Source: Synergistaceae bacterium (GTDB taxonomy: Bacteria; Synergistota; Synergistia; Synergistales; Synergistaceae). Taken from it: a DNA stretch of 9,154 nt. Positions within the stretch are counted from its first letter, which is position 1; the number at the start of each line of letters is the position of its first letter. The stretch is from the NCBI GenBank assembly GCA_031264605.1, contig JAISDQ010000218.1, positions 1-9,154 of the forward strand, read 5' to 3'. The notes below the pieces were generated by a model. It had not been told where the DNA came from. It did not search any database and worked only from the letters and a program-made list of their open reading frames with translations. The translations under genes and the position numbers were made by a program. Positions 1 through 6,929 of this stretch are shown here, piece after piece.

Positions 1-93
1 GGGGGGGGGGGGGCCCAATTTTGACGCGGGTGCCGGGAGCAACGCTCCCTGCCGGGGTTTGGGGCGGAGCTCCAAGGTTGTGTATTTTGGGGT
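1..93. other. Contig-edge sequence downstream of serA, with poly-G start and a small hairpin
   Basis: The first 13 bases are all G, followed by CCC. A run like this at the very edge is more likely a sequencing or assembly artefact than biology. Bases 35-40 (GGGAGC) and 44-49 (GCTCCC) form a 6-bp stem with a 3-base loop, extendable by two pairs past a mismatch (32-33 with 51-52). Read on the minus strand it lies about 40 bases after the serA stop, so it could protect or end that transcript. It has no T-tract on its 3' side, so I do not call it an intrinsic terminator. No gene is visible here. Confidence 0.5.
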
Positions 94-1743
94 TTATTCC
101 CCTTCTCCGTTGAGTTTGACGGTCGCGGCCCAAATCATGTCGCCGTCGTGCGCCATTTCGGACAGCAGGTCGTTTGAAATCACGCCGTCAACCTCCATAA
201 CTGCTAGGGCTAGTCCGCTCATCTCCTTGCGGCCCAGCGAGAAATTCGCGATATTGACCGACGATTTGCCCAGCAAGTTCCCTACTTTGCCTATCACGCC
301 CGGGCGGTCGTGGTTCTGGAACATCAATAACTGCCCGTGCGGGTTGAAATCTATGTAATAGTCGTTGACTTTGACTATATGCTGACGGCCCTCCTCGGTT
401 ATGGTTCCGGTGAGCGTCGCGTCCGAATTCTGGCTAGTTACCGCCACTTCGATCGAATTACGGTACGTGCGCGATTCGCCGAAGCTCTCTTCTATGGCGA
501 TTCCGCGCTCGGCCGCCAGAATCGGAGCTATCATGTAATTCGTCTCGGGGCCGTGAGCCGCTTCGAGCAGTCCCTTGATGAACGCCACGGTGTAGGGGCG
601 TTTTCTGTTTCCCGGAGCGTCCTCGTCGACGAGTTTTTCGCCCCGCAGCATGACCTGACATTTTTGGGGCTGTCCGCCGTCTATTTCGACCAGCCTGGCG
701 GCGAGTATGCCCATTTTTCTGGCGAGACGCACGAAATTTTTCTGAATGTCGTCGAGATACTGTTCCATGAAAGGCAAGTTCACGGCGTGGTTGTACCGCT
801 CTCCGCGAAGCGCCGCCAGGGCGTTGGTGACCGCTATGCGGGCCACCTCGGTCTGCGCTTCGACCGTAGTTGCGCCCAAATGCGGGGATAACGTCACCTT
901 ATCGGCGATGTCGTCGGCGAATAGAGGGTTACCGGCGGACGGGGGTTCCTGGCTGAAAACGTCGAACGCCGCTCCGGCAAGACGCCCGTCGCGCAGCGCC
1001 TGGGCGCACGCCGCCTCGTCGACTATGCCCCCGCGCGCGCAGTTTATCAGGTACGAACCCTGTTTCATAGCTCTCAGCATCTTCTCGTTTATGACGCAGC
1101 GCGTCTCGTTCGTGATGGGAACGTGAACCGTGACGACATCGGCGAGCGAGAGCGCTCCCGCAAGGTCGGTCATTCTCTGGAAACCGAGTTCCTGCGTCCT
1201 CTTTTCGGATACATAGGGATCTAGGCCAAGCACTTCCATGCCGAAGGATCGGCACCTGATCCCAACCTGAGTGCCAATCCTTCCCAAACCGACAATGAGG
1301 ATTTTTTTGCCGTTCAACTGATGCCCGGTGAATCTCTTGCGGTTCCATTCGCCCTGGACGAGAGAGGAATGAGCCTGCGGGACGTGCCTCATCATGGCAA
1401 GCATCAGCGCCATGGTCTGCTCGGCCGCGGCCAGCGTATTGCCGGTTGGGGCGTTTATCACTACGATCCCGCGCCTGCTCGCTTCCTGAATATCGACGTT
1501 GTCGACCCCGACGCCCGCGCGGGCGATTACTTTGAGCCGTTTGGCGGCGTCGATCGCCGCTTTGTCCATCGATGTTCCGCTTCTCGTGATTATCGCGTCG
1601 TAGTTTTCGATTACCTCCAGGAGTTCCTGCCTCGACAGTCCGACCTTCACGTCAGCTTCGGCGTCGGTCGTTTCACGCAATATGCGTATCCCTTCGTCGC
1701 CTAGAGCTTCCGGTATCAGTATCCTGAATTTTTTACCGCTCAC
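94..1743 (-). CDS. serA: D-3-phosphoglycerate dehydrogenase, long form with ACT domain
   Basis: This enzyme oxidises 3-phosphoglycerate to 3-phosphohydroxypyruvate with NAD+, the first step of serine synthesis in the cytoplasm. Numbering from the GTG at 1743 gives 549 residues, near the usual long-form length. The substrate domain occupies about 1-100 and again 290-325, and the NAD domain about 100-290, with GLGRIG at 152-157. The catalytic trio is visible as R237 (in CARGG), E266 (in QEPP) and H288 (in SPHLG). An intervening allosteric-substrate-binding domain fills about 326-460. A C-terminal ACT domain (about 470-549, starting near QNHDRPGVIGKVG) is the known serine feedback site. I chose GTG 1743 because GGAGG lies 9 bases upstream; upstream in-frame ATGs at 1767 and 1812 would place that Shine-Dalgarno inside the coding sequence and lie within the aminotransferase gene. 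Its start is one base past the aminotransferase stop, implying translational coupling. Family assignment is very sure; hydroxypyruvate or other 2-hydroxyacid activity is a lesser possibility. Confidence 0.95.
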   Translation of the reverse strand: MSGKKFRILIPEALGDEGIRILRETTDAEADVKVGLSRQELLEVIENYDAIITRSGTSMDKAAIDAAKRLKVIARAGVGVDNVDIQEASRRGIVVINAPTGNTLAAAEQTMALMLAMMRHVPQAHSSLVQGEWNRKRFTGHQLNGKKILIVGLGRIGTQVGIRCRSFGMEVLGLDPYVSEKRTQELGFQRMTDLAGALSLADVVTVHVPITNETRCVINEKMLRAMKQGSYLINCARGGIVDEAACAQALRDGRLAGAAFDVFSQEPPSAGNPLFADDIADKVTLSPHLGATTVEAQTEVARIAVTNALAALRGERYNHAVNLPFMEQYLDDIQKNFVRLARKMGILAARLVEIDGGQPQKCQVMLRGEKLVDEDAPGNRKRPYTVAFIKGLLEAAHGPETNYMIAPILAAERGIAIEESFGESRTYRNSIEVAVTSQNSDATLTGTITEEGRQHIVKVNDYYIDFNPHGQLLMFQNHDRPGVIGKVGNLLGKSSVNIANFSLGRKEMSGLALAVMEVDGVISNDLLSEMAHDGDMIWAATVKLNGEGE

Positions 1744-1744
1744 T

Positions 1745-2875
1745 TCATTTCGCCTCCCAAACTTCATAAGCCCGCCGCATGAAGTCCCCGGCGCCGCGGC
1801 GCGCGTCGCCAAGCGCGGCGTAGAGACTGCCCAGGACCAATGAAATTTCGGGCCACCTGACGTCGTGGTAATGGGACATTCTTATCAGCTTTCCCTTGAA
1901 TTTACCCTGTCCTCCCGCCGGTTCGACGCCCATGGATTTCAGCGATTTCAAAATAGAATTGGTCTCTCCCGACGGGTGAAAGAAAGAGGTCACCCCCGGC
2001 GAGCGGAAACGCTCGTCCTTGACGAGCAATTCGAATCCCAGCGCCTCGATCCCGGCCGCGAGCGAGCGGGCGGCGCGTTCTCTCAGGCCGAACCACCCTT
2101 TGGCGGTGATTTCGTCGAGAGCACGGTCGAGGGCGTAGTAGAGCGACACGGGAGGCGTGTACGGATTTTCGGGCGCGTCCTTGTACAGGTCTTTTTTTTG
2201 GCGCATAAGGTCGAAGTAGTAAGACGGGCACTTTCTTTTCGACACGGCGTTCCATCCGCGCTCGGAGAGCCATACGAATGCGAGCCCGGGCGGCGTGAGA
2301 AGTCCCTTTTGCGACGCCGCGGCCAGCCCGTCGATGCCCCATTCCTGCGGGAAACAGGGCATAGCGCCCACAGAACTGACCGCGTCGACCAATATCAACG
2401 GCCTTATCTCGCGCGGAATCGCCGCGATGATTTCGTCCACATGGTTGAACACGCCCGTCGAAGTCTCGTTCTGTGTCAGCAGCATCACGGAGGCGTCAGG
2501 ATTGGACGCGACGGCGGTCGCCGCGATGTGAGATTTCACTCCCTCTCCCGGTTCGACGTCCACATTTATCATATCGGCGCCGGTGAGGGCCGCTATCTCG
2601 CGGAACCTGTCGCCGAATACGCCGCACGATACGGATATCACTCTGACCCCCGGGCCGATGAAATTCGCGGCAAGGGCTTCCAGAGCGCCTGTGCCCGAAG
2701 CGGGAAAGATGACGGTTCTGCCGTCGCTTTTCAGGAGGTCCGACAATTTCGTCTCGATGCCGGAGAACAACTCGGAAAATTCCCTGCCTCTGTGCCCAAT
2801 GAGAGGGCGCGCTTCCGCAAGCTGTGTTTCGCTGGATACGGGAACTGGTCCTGGCGTCAATAAATATTTATTCAT
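1745..2875 (-). CDS. Class V PLP-dependent aminotransferase (serine-pyruvate / alanine-glyoxylate / phosphoserine type)
   Basis: A 376-residue fold-type I aminotransferase, the usual length of the serine-pyruvate/alanine-glyoxylate group. It opens with the typical MNKYLLTPGPVPV and the substrate-loop IGHRG at 27-30. PASGTGALEA (58-67) is the phosphate-binding region. D164 in VDAVSS contacts the pyridine nitrogen, K190 in ASQKGL is the expected Schiff-base lysine, and R332 in LIRMSH is placed to bind the substrate carboxylate. The ATG at 2875 follows GGGGGT with about 8 bases between; the frame is open to 3058, but that extension crosses a terminator and has no ribosome site. The gene is the first of a two-gene unit with serA. 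From that context I infer it either makes phosphoserine from phosphohydroxypyruvate, replacing a classical SerC, or exchanges serine and hydroxypyruvate. The sequence does not decide between these. Expression is probably controlled by the leader at 2876-3098. Confidence 0.9.
   Translation of the reverse strand: MNKYLLTPGPVPVSSETQLAEARPLIGHRGREFSELFSGIETKLSDLLKSDGRTVIFPASGTGALEALAANFIGPGVRVISVSCGVFGDRFREIAALTGADMINVDVEPGEGVKSHIAATAVASNPDASVMLLTQNETSTGVFNHVDEIIAAIPREIRPLILVDAVSSVGAMPCFPQEWGIDGLAAASQKGLLTPPGLAFVWLSERGWNAVSKRKCPSYYFDLMRQKKDLYKDAPENPYTPPVSLYYALDRALDEITAKGWFGLRERAARSLAAGIEALGFELLVKDERFRSPGVTSFFHPSGETNSILKSLKSMGVEPAGGQGKFKGKLIRMSHYHDVRWPEISLVLGSLYAALGDARRGAGDFMRRAYEVWEAK
1747..1760 (-). 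promoter_or_regulatory. Shine-Dalgarno of serA, inside the 3' end of the aminotransferase gene
   Basis: On the minus strand the sequence runs TTTGGGAGGCGAAATGAAGTG. GGGAGG overlaps the last codons of the aminotransferase. Its TGA is followed by a single A and then the GTG of serA. The spacing from GGAGG to GTG is 9 bases, which fixes the serA start at GTG 1743 and suggests ribosomes ending the first gene re-initiate on the second. Confidence 0.8.
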
Positions 2876-3098
2876 CAAGTGATACCCCCAAAAAAAAATT
2901 TTGAAATAATTCCCGGAAATTAAAAAGGAGAGCCTTGAACCGGGCTCCCCATCTCGCGCTTTTGTTCCTGTAAGTTTGGTAAATCTCTCAAAGATGGTCG
3001 CCTGCCCATTCACACACTGTCCCCGCCGACGAGACGGAACACCCGGAAGAGATAGCATCGGAACATCTGAAATTAAATACGCCGCAACTTTTCATCAC
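2876..3098 (-). promoter_or_regulatory. Structured 5' leader (candidate riboregulator/attenuator) of the aminotransferase-serA unit
   Basis: About 220 bases lie between the predicted transcription start and the ATG, and they end with an intrinsic terminator (2922-2950). By eye several helices nest: TGTTCC (3060-3065) with GGAACA (2963-2968); ATCTCTT (3047-3053) with GAGAGAT (2983-2989); GTCTC (3031-3035) with GGGAC (3019-3023). A competing helix pairs CCATCT (2992-2997) with AGATGG (2949-2954) and takes two bases of the terminator stem. TGTTCC occurs a second time at 3036-3041, offering an alternative partner for GGAACA. The leader shows no T-box core (TGGNACCGCG-like) and no glycine, SAM, TPP or lysine aptamer core that I recognise. 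Serine or a related metabolite would be a natural ligand given the genes, but this is inference. The existence of a regulatory leader is fairly sure; its class is unknown. Confidence 0.6.
2922..2950 (-). terminator. Intrinsic terminator within the leader (attenuator)
   Basis: On the minus strand GGGGAGCC (2943-2950) and GGCTCTCC (2927-2934) form an 8-bp stem with one G-T wobble and an 8-base loop. TTTTT (2922-2926) follows directly. This is a standard rho-independent terminator. It lies downstream of the promoter at 3105-3134 and 46 bases upstream of the aminotransferase ATG, so it cannot serve that gene's own 3' end. It may also catch read-through from the permease gene, but its position after a promoter argues for conditional attenuation. 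Confidence 0.8.
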
Positions 3099-3104
3099 GC
3101 TTAT

Positions 3105-3134
3105 TTTATACCATATCCAGAGGTTTGATGTCAA
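3105..3134 (-). promoter_or_regulatory. Sigma-70-type promoter for the aminotransferase-serA unit
   Basis: On the minus strand TTGACA (3129-3134, a perfect -35) is followed after 18 bases by TATAAA (3105-3110), which continues as TATAAAAT. Transcription should start near 3098. It lies about 100 bases after the permease stop and reads toward the aminotransferase, separating the two transcription units. Confidence 0.75.
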
Positions 3135-3233
3135 TACGCCCGTTTATTCCCTCGGACGGCGGACGAGACATCACTTACGCGGGGATTTGTCCTGAGACGG
3201 CATGCCGCTCGCGCCGATCCCCTCGGATATCCC

Positions 3234-4205
3234 CTATGACAGCATCTTTGAAAGTCTCGCCCTGTATGTGTCGATGATGACCGCGGCCACGATAATCGCG
3301 CCGGTAACTATCTGGCGCGCGAAATCGCTCATTCCCATCAGCAGAAGGCCGTTGTTCAGCACGCCGATTATAGCCGCTCCTATCAGGGTTCCTATGAGAC
3401 TGCCCTTGCCTCCGCTCATGCTCGTTCCGCCTATGACCACGGCCGCGATTGCCGAAAGCTCGAAACCGTTGCCCAGTATGGGCGACGCGATATTGAGACG
3501 CAGCATGTAAAGAATGGCGGCCAATCCGACCGTCGCTCCGCATATCACGAAAGCCGTCACTTTGTATATCTTGGTATTGTGCCCGGAGAGCCTGACCGCT
3601 TCCTCGTTATTTCCTATCGCGTAGATCATTCGCCCAAAAACCGTCTTTTTGAGGATGAAGTGACCGATTAAAACGAGCAATACAGCTATTATGAAGATCA
3701 GGGGAATGCCGTAATACGACAGCGTCCCGAACGCGTTGAACTCTTTGGGGAACGAGTATATCGTCCGCGAGTTGCTGACCTGGAGCACGGCGCCCCGCGC
3801 CATATTCAGCATACCGAGCGTGACCACGAACGAGTGTATCTTCCACCGTTCGCATACCCAGCCATTGAACAGCCCGCAGGCCATGCCGGCCGCCATCGAT
3901 GCCAATACCGCGAGCGGGATCGCCGCGCCGAGCGGCAGCGTCTCCTTCGTGATGGTCAGCCCGGCCAGTATGGTGCATAACGCCAGCACGGAACCCACGG
4001 ACAGGTCAATGCCCCCAAGCAGGATCACGAAGGTCATCCCGACGGCTATGACGGTATTGATGCTGATCTGCGTGAAGATATTCGATATATTGTTCATGGT
4101 GGCGAATTTTGGAACAAACACCGAAAATACCAGGCAAAGAAAAACAAGGACCACCCCGATACCGGCCTCGTTGAGCATCAGATAAGCTATTTTTTTAGTG
4201 TCCAT
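3234..4205 (-). CDS. ABC importer permease, RbsC-like (carbohydrate-uptake type 2)
   Basis: A 323-residue, strongly hydrophobic inner-membrane protein of the ribose/xylose/autoinducer-2 permease family (BPD_transp_2), at the family's usual length, with about eight to ten membrane segments. Family hallmarks are present in order: GGIDLSVGS at 64-72, the cytoplasmic coupling-helix region GRMIYAIGNNEEAVRLSG at 191-208, and ELSAIAAVVIGGTSMSGGKG at 249-268. It would form the translocation pore as a homodimer, since no second permease gene is in view, and couple to the ATPase gene 16 bases upstream. The ATG at 4205 is preceded by AAAGGAA about 10 bases away. It is the last gene of the transport cluster. 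No clear T-tailed terminator follows it, so some transcripts may run on into the serine unit. The transported substrate cannot be read from the sequence. Confidence 0.95.
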   Translation of the reverse strand: MDTKKIAYLMLNEAGIGVVLVFLCLVFSVFVPKFATMNNISNIFTQISINTVIAVGMTFVILLGGIDLSVGSVLALCTILAGLTITKETLPLGAAIPLAVLASMAAGMACGLFNGWVCERWKIHSFVVTLGMLNMARGAVLQVSNSRTIYSFPKEFNAFGTLSYYGIPLIFIIAVLLVLIGHFILKKTVFGRMIYAIGNNEEAVRLSGHNTKIYKVTAFVICGATVGLAAILYMLRLNIASPILGNGFELSAIAAVVIGGTSMSGGKGSLIGTLIGAAIIGVLNNGLLLMGMSDFARQIVTGAIIVAAVIIDTYRARLSKMLS

Positions 4206-4221
4206 CTTCCAATAGTTCCTT

Positions 4222-5727
4222 TCAGGATACGCGGTAGGCGTACCTTAAAATGCGTTCCTGCTCGAATTCCGGTCTCAAGACCTCTCCCGACACCTGTCCC
4301 TCGGAGAATACGATGATTCTGTGGCATATTCCCATCAGCTCGTTGAGATCGGAGGATACGATCAAAATTCCCTTCCCCCTCGACAGAAGGTCCCACATCA
4401 AAAGATATATCTCGTATTTGGCGCCGACGTCGATACCTCGGGTGGGTTCGTCGAATATCAGCACATTGGCGTCGCTGAACATCCATTTGGCGATTACCGC
4501 TTTCTGCTGGTTTCCTCCGGAGAGGTTCCGGACCAACTGAGACACAGACGGCGTTTTTATCGCGAGGCTTGCCGTGAAACGTTCCGCCTGCCTGCGTTCT
4601 TCGCCGTAATCGATAAGCCCCAATTTCGATACCTTGTCGATGGAGGCGAGCGATATGTTGCAGTCGAGCTGCATGTCCAAAATCAGTCCCTGAGATTTTC
4701 TATCTTCCGTCAGAAGGCATATGCCGTGTTCCACCGCGTCTTTTGGGGTGAGGATATTTATCATTTTTCCGTTGAGCAGGATTTCTCCCCCAAGTCTCGC
4801 GTCCGCTCCAAAAATCGCCCGCACCGTTTCAGTGCGTTTGGAACCGACCAGGCCGGCTATTCCCAGTATCTCCCCCTGTTTGAGCGCGAACGAAATTTCA
4901 TGCGGGCTGGCCGCTATTCTGAGACGTTTTACCTCCAGGATGGGAATATCCGTCTGTTTAAATTCATCCATAAACGGGTACTCCGATTCCATCTGGCGTC
5001 CGACCATCATGGAAACTATTTGCGGGATGTCTATCTCTTTGACGCTCTTCGTCCCCACAATCTCGCCGTTGCGGAGCACCGTCACACGGTCTCCTATATC
5101 GTAAATCTCGTTGAGGTGATGCGAAATATAGATAACCGTCAATCCCTCCTGTTTTTCCGTCCTGATAATGTCGAACAGGCGGGAAATCTCGCTCGGAGAC
5201 AGGGTGGCGGTAGGTTCGTCAAGGATAAGGACGCGGCACTTGGAGGAAATGGCCTTCGCTATCTCCACGAGCTGCATCTGCGCCACTCCCAAAAGCTCCA
5301 CCGGCTGCCAGGGATCGACGTCGAGCCCCACTCTCCTCAATACCTTTACGGTGTCGTCGTGAAGTTTTTTCTTATCGACAAGCGGCCCCTTGCGCGGAAG
5401 ATGGTCAAAAAATATGTTCTCTGCTACCGAAAGATATGAAAGAAGATTGAATTCCTGGTAGACGACGCGGATTCCGGCGTCCATGGCCGCCCGCGGCGTC
5501 TCGGGGGCGTAGTGAACACCCTCCAGCAGCACTTCGCCGCTGTCACCCGGATGAAAACCGCAGATTATTTTGATAAGAGTCGATTTGCCGGCGCCGTTCT
5601 CCCCGACCAGCACATGGACTTCCCCTTTGCGGATGTCCAGCGATACGTCGGAAAGCGCGCAAACCCCCGGAAAATTTTTCGATACATTTTTGATGGATAG
5701 TATGTTCGCATCATTTACAGCGTTCAT
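4222..5727 (-). CDS. ABC importer ATPase with two nucleotide-binding domains, RbsA/MglA-like
   Basis: A 501-residue double ATPase typical of carbohydrate-uptake type 2 importers. Domain 1 has Walker A GENGAGKST (42-50), Q-loop Q91, a signature in the variant form LGVAQMQ (146-152), Walker B VLILDEP (166-172) and H203. Domain 2 has a degenerate Walker A (GLVGSKRTE, 292-300, no GKS/T lysine), the signature LSGGNQQ (402-408), Walker B VLIFDEP (422-428), and SSD in place of the switch histidine. The weak second site is normal for this family, where only the first site hydrolyses ATP efficiently. It powers the permease encoded 16 bases downstream. The start is uncertain: GGGAGG lies 14 bases before ATG 5727 and 11 before an adjacent GTG at 5730, both longer than ideal. 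The frame is open to 5826, but that region covers a hairpin and is not protein-like. Confidence 0.95.
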   Translation of the reverse strand: MNAVNDANILSIKNVSKNFPGVCALSDVSLDIRKGEVHVLVGENGAGKSTLIKIICGFHPGDSGEVLLEGVHYAPETPRAAMDAGIRVVYQEFNLLSYLSVAENIFFDHLPRKGPLVDKKKLHDDTVKVLRRVGLDVDPWQPVELLGVAQMQLVEIAKAISSKCRVLILDEPTATLSPSEISRLFDIIRTEKQEGLTVIYISHHLNEIYDIGDRVTVLRNGEIVGTKSVKEIDIPQIVSMMVGRQMESEYPFMDEFKQTDIPILEVKRLRIAASPHEISFALKQGEILGIAGLVGSKRTETVRAIFGADARLGGEILLNGKMINILTPKDAVEHGICLLTEDRKSQGLILDMQLDCNISLASIDKVSKLGLIDYGEERRQAERFTASLAIKTPSVSQLVRNLSGGNQQKAVIAKWMFSDANVLIFDEPTRGIDVGAKYEIYLLMWDLLSRGKGILIVSSDLNELMGICHRIIVFSEGQVSGEVLRPEFEQERILRYAYRVS

Positions 5728-5764
5728 CACAAGAGGAAGCGCCTCCCTGTCCTGCTTTTTCCGG

Positions 5765-5813
5765 CGGGCCGCAAACCGAACCCTTGACGCCGGGAAATAT
5801 CGTTTGCGGCCCG
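5765..5813 (-). repeat. 12-bp perfect inverted repeat after the binding-protein gene
   Basis: Bases 5765-5776 and 5802-5813 are perfect inverted copies (CGGGCCGCAAAC and GTTTGCGGCCCG on the minus strand) around a 25-base loop. The stem is GC-rich and stable. Its 5' arm begins about 50 bases after the binding-protein stop, in the 135-base spacer before the ATPase. On the minus strand the 3' side reads CCGGAAAAAGC with no T-tract, so it is not a normal intrinsic terminator. In other importer operons such hairpins stabilise the 3' end of the binding-protein message and partly limit read-through; that is the likely role here. Confidence 0.7.
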
Positions 5814-5862
5814 TCTTGAATATCAATGCATATCTACGTCAATTTGAAATTCGCGCGGACTC

Positions 5863-6804
5863 CTACTTCAAGTCGTTTTTCGTGACAAGCTCGCTCGGCG
5901 TCTTGATCCAGCCGGAGAGCTTCTCGCCGTTCATGATACGAATTCCTACCTTGATCGCTTCATACGCGTTAGTCGCGCCGAACTGGTCTACCGTGGCCGC
6001 GAGTTTGTCTTCCAGCAGCAGAGGACGCACCTGATCCTGGTTGTCGTAACCGGAGACGAGCACCTTCCCACCGAGCCCCGCCGCCTCGAGCGCCTTGATG
6101 GAGCCGACCGCCATTCCGTCGGCCGCCGTTATGACGCCCTGAACTTCGTCGCCGTGTATCGTGAGAAGATTGGTCAGGACGGTGTTGGCTTCCTCTATCT
6201 CCCAGTGAGCGGTCTGATCCGCAAGCACCACGAGGCCGGTTTCTTCGACGCCCTGAAGGAATCCGTTCTGACGCTGCCTGGCGTTGTCGGCGCCCGGGCT
6301 TCCTTCGAGAAGGATGACTTTCGCGCCCTTTCCGAGCGTCTCGCCCATGTATTTCGCCACGAGATACGCGCCGTATTCGTCATTGGGGCCGACGTACACG
6401 AAATCTTCGGGCAGGCCGTTGTCGGTAAGGGCTTTCTTGTCGAGCGGGTTGTCGAAGTTGACGACGACGATGCCAGCGTCCACGGCCTTTTTGACGAACG
6501 GGGCAATCCCCATGGAATCGGCCGGAGCGATGCACATGACGTCTATACCCTGGGCGATGAAGTTTTCGATTATGCTGATTTGCGTGTCGATGTCGGTTTC
6601 GGAGTTCATTCCCCTCGCGATGAGTTCATAGCTGCCGTCCTCTTCCGTGTACTTGCGAACGCCCTCTTCCATCTTCTTGAAATGCTCGTTCGAAAGCGAT
6701 TTCATGACCAGGCCGACCACGGGTTTTTTATCCGCGGCAAAAACCGTCCCGCACATGGTAAGCGCGAGTGCGAACAACAGAGCGACAGCGAAAAACTTCT
6801 TCAT
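5863..6804 (-). CDS. Periplasmic substrate-binding protein of an RbsB-like sugar ABC importer
   Basis: A 313-residue secreted protein of the periplasmic-binding-protein type 1 (Peripla_BP_4, RbsB-like) family. It begins with MKKFF, a hydrophobic core to about residue 20, and a good signal peptidase I site at VFA|A (23/24). C18 lies in LTMC, a poor lipobox, so a soluble periplasmic protein is more likely than a lipoprotein. The two-lobe fold is recognisable: VVGLVMKSLSNEHF (29-42) is the first strand and ligand loop, CIAPAD (91-96), VVVNFDNP (113-120), GADNARQRQNGF (171-182), TAADGMAVGSIKALE (226-240), SGYDNQDQVRP (251-261) and TVDQFGATNAYEAIK (271-285). It captures the ligand for the ATPase and permease encoded downstream. 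The ATG at 6804 follows TGGGGGTA with about 8 bases between. The 125 bases before it show no convincing minus-strand promoter. The ligand is unknown; ribose, allose, autoinducer-2 and sugar acids all use this fold. Confidence 0.93.
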   Translation of the reverse strand: MKKFFAVALLFALALTMCGTVFAADKKPVVGLVMKSLSNEHFKKMEEGVRKYTEEDGSYELIARGMNSETDIDTQISIIENFIAQGIDVMCIAPADSMGIAPFVKKAVDAGIVVVNFDNPLDKKALTDNGLPEDFVYVGPNDEYGAYLVAKYMGETLGKGAKVILLEGSPGADNARQRQNGFLQGVEETGLVVLADQTAHWEIEEANTVLTNLLTIHGDEVQGVITAADGMAVGSIKALEAAGLGGKVLVSGYDNQDQVRPLLLEDKLAATVDQFGATNAYEAIKVGIRIMNGEKLSGWIKTPSELVTKNDLK

Positions 6805-6929
6805 AATAAATTACCCCCAGAATTTTTCAGACTTTTATTGACAGAGAAACATGACGCAACGTAAATATATGTTCCTAATACTTTTCGCCGCCTATGAGCA
6901 ACACCTCCCTGCCGAAAGCGGAACGGCCC

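Noticed and set aside
1865..2863. Long plus-strand open frame opposite the aminotransferase gene
   Set aside because: It is rich in Arg, His and Gly without any recognisable motif and lies fully antisense to a well-conserved enzyme. It is a shadow caused by codon bias.
2876..3058. 61-codon in-frame N-terminal extension of the aminotransferase, or a leader peptide starting at 3058
   Set aside because: There is no ribosome site before ATG 3058, no hydrophobic or domain-like sequence, and the frame crosses an intrinsic terminator. It has no run of serine codons, as expected for a classical attenuation peptide.
2876..3098. T-box, glycine riboswitch or THF riboswitch in the leader
   Set aside because: No T-box consensus and no glycine aptamer core were found. 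The string GTGTGTGAATGGG resembles part of one THF aptamer, but the complementary strand of that helix is missing, so I treat it as coincidence.
3198..3207. Perfect palindrome CGGCATGCCG after the permease gene as operator or terminator
   Set aside because: It is only ten bases with no loop and no T-tract, and has no second copy near a promoter. It is too weak to call.
4321..5439. Long plus-strand open frame (372 codons) opposite the ATPase gene
   Set aside because: It has no protein-like features and its whole length is explained by the antisense ATPase with intact Walker and signature motifs.
6805..6929. Minus-strand promoter in the spacer before the binding protein
   Set aside because: Only poor matches such as TTGCGT with a TAAAAG-like partner are seen. 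None stands out, so the gene may be read from upstream or from a non-sigma-70 promoter.
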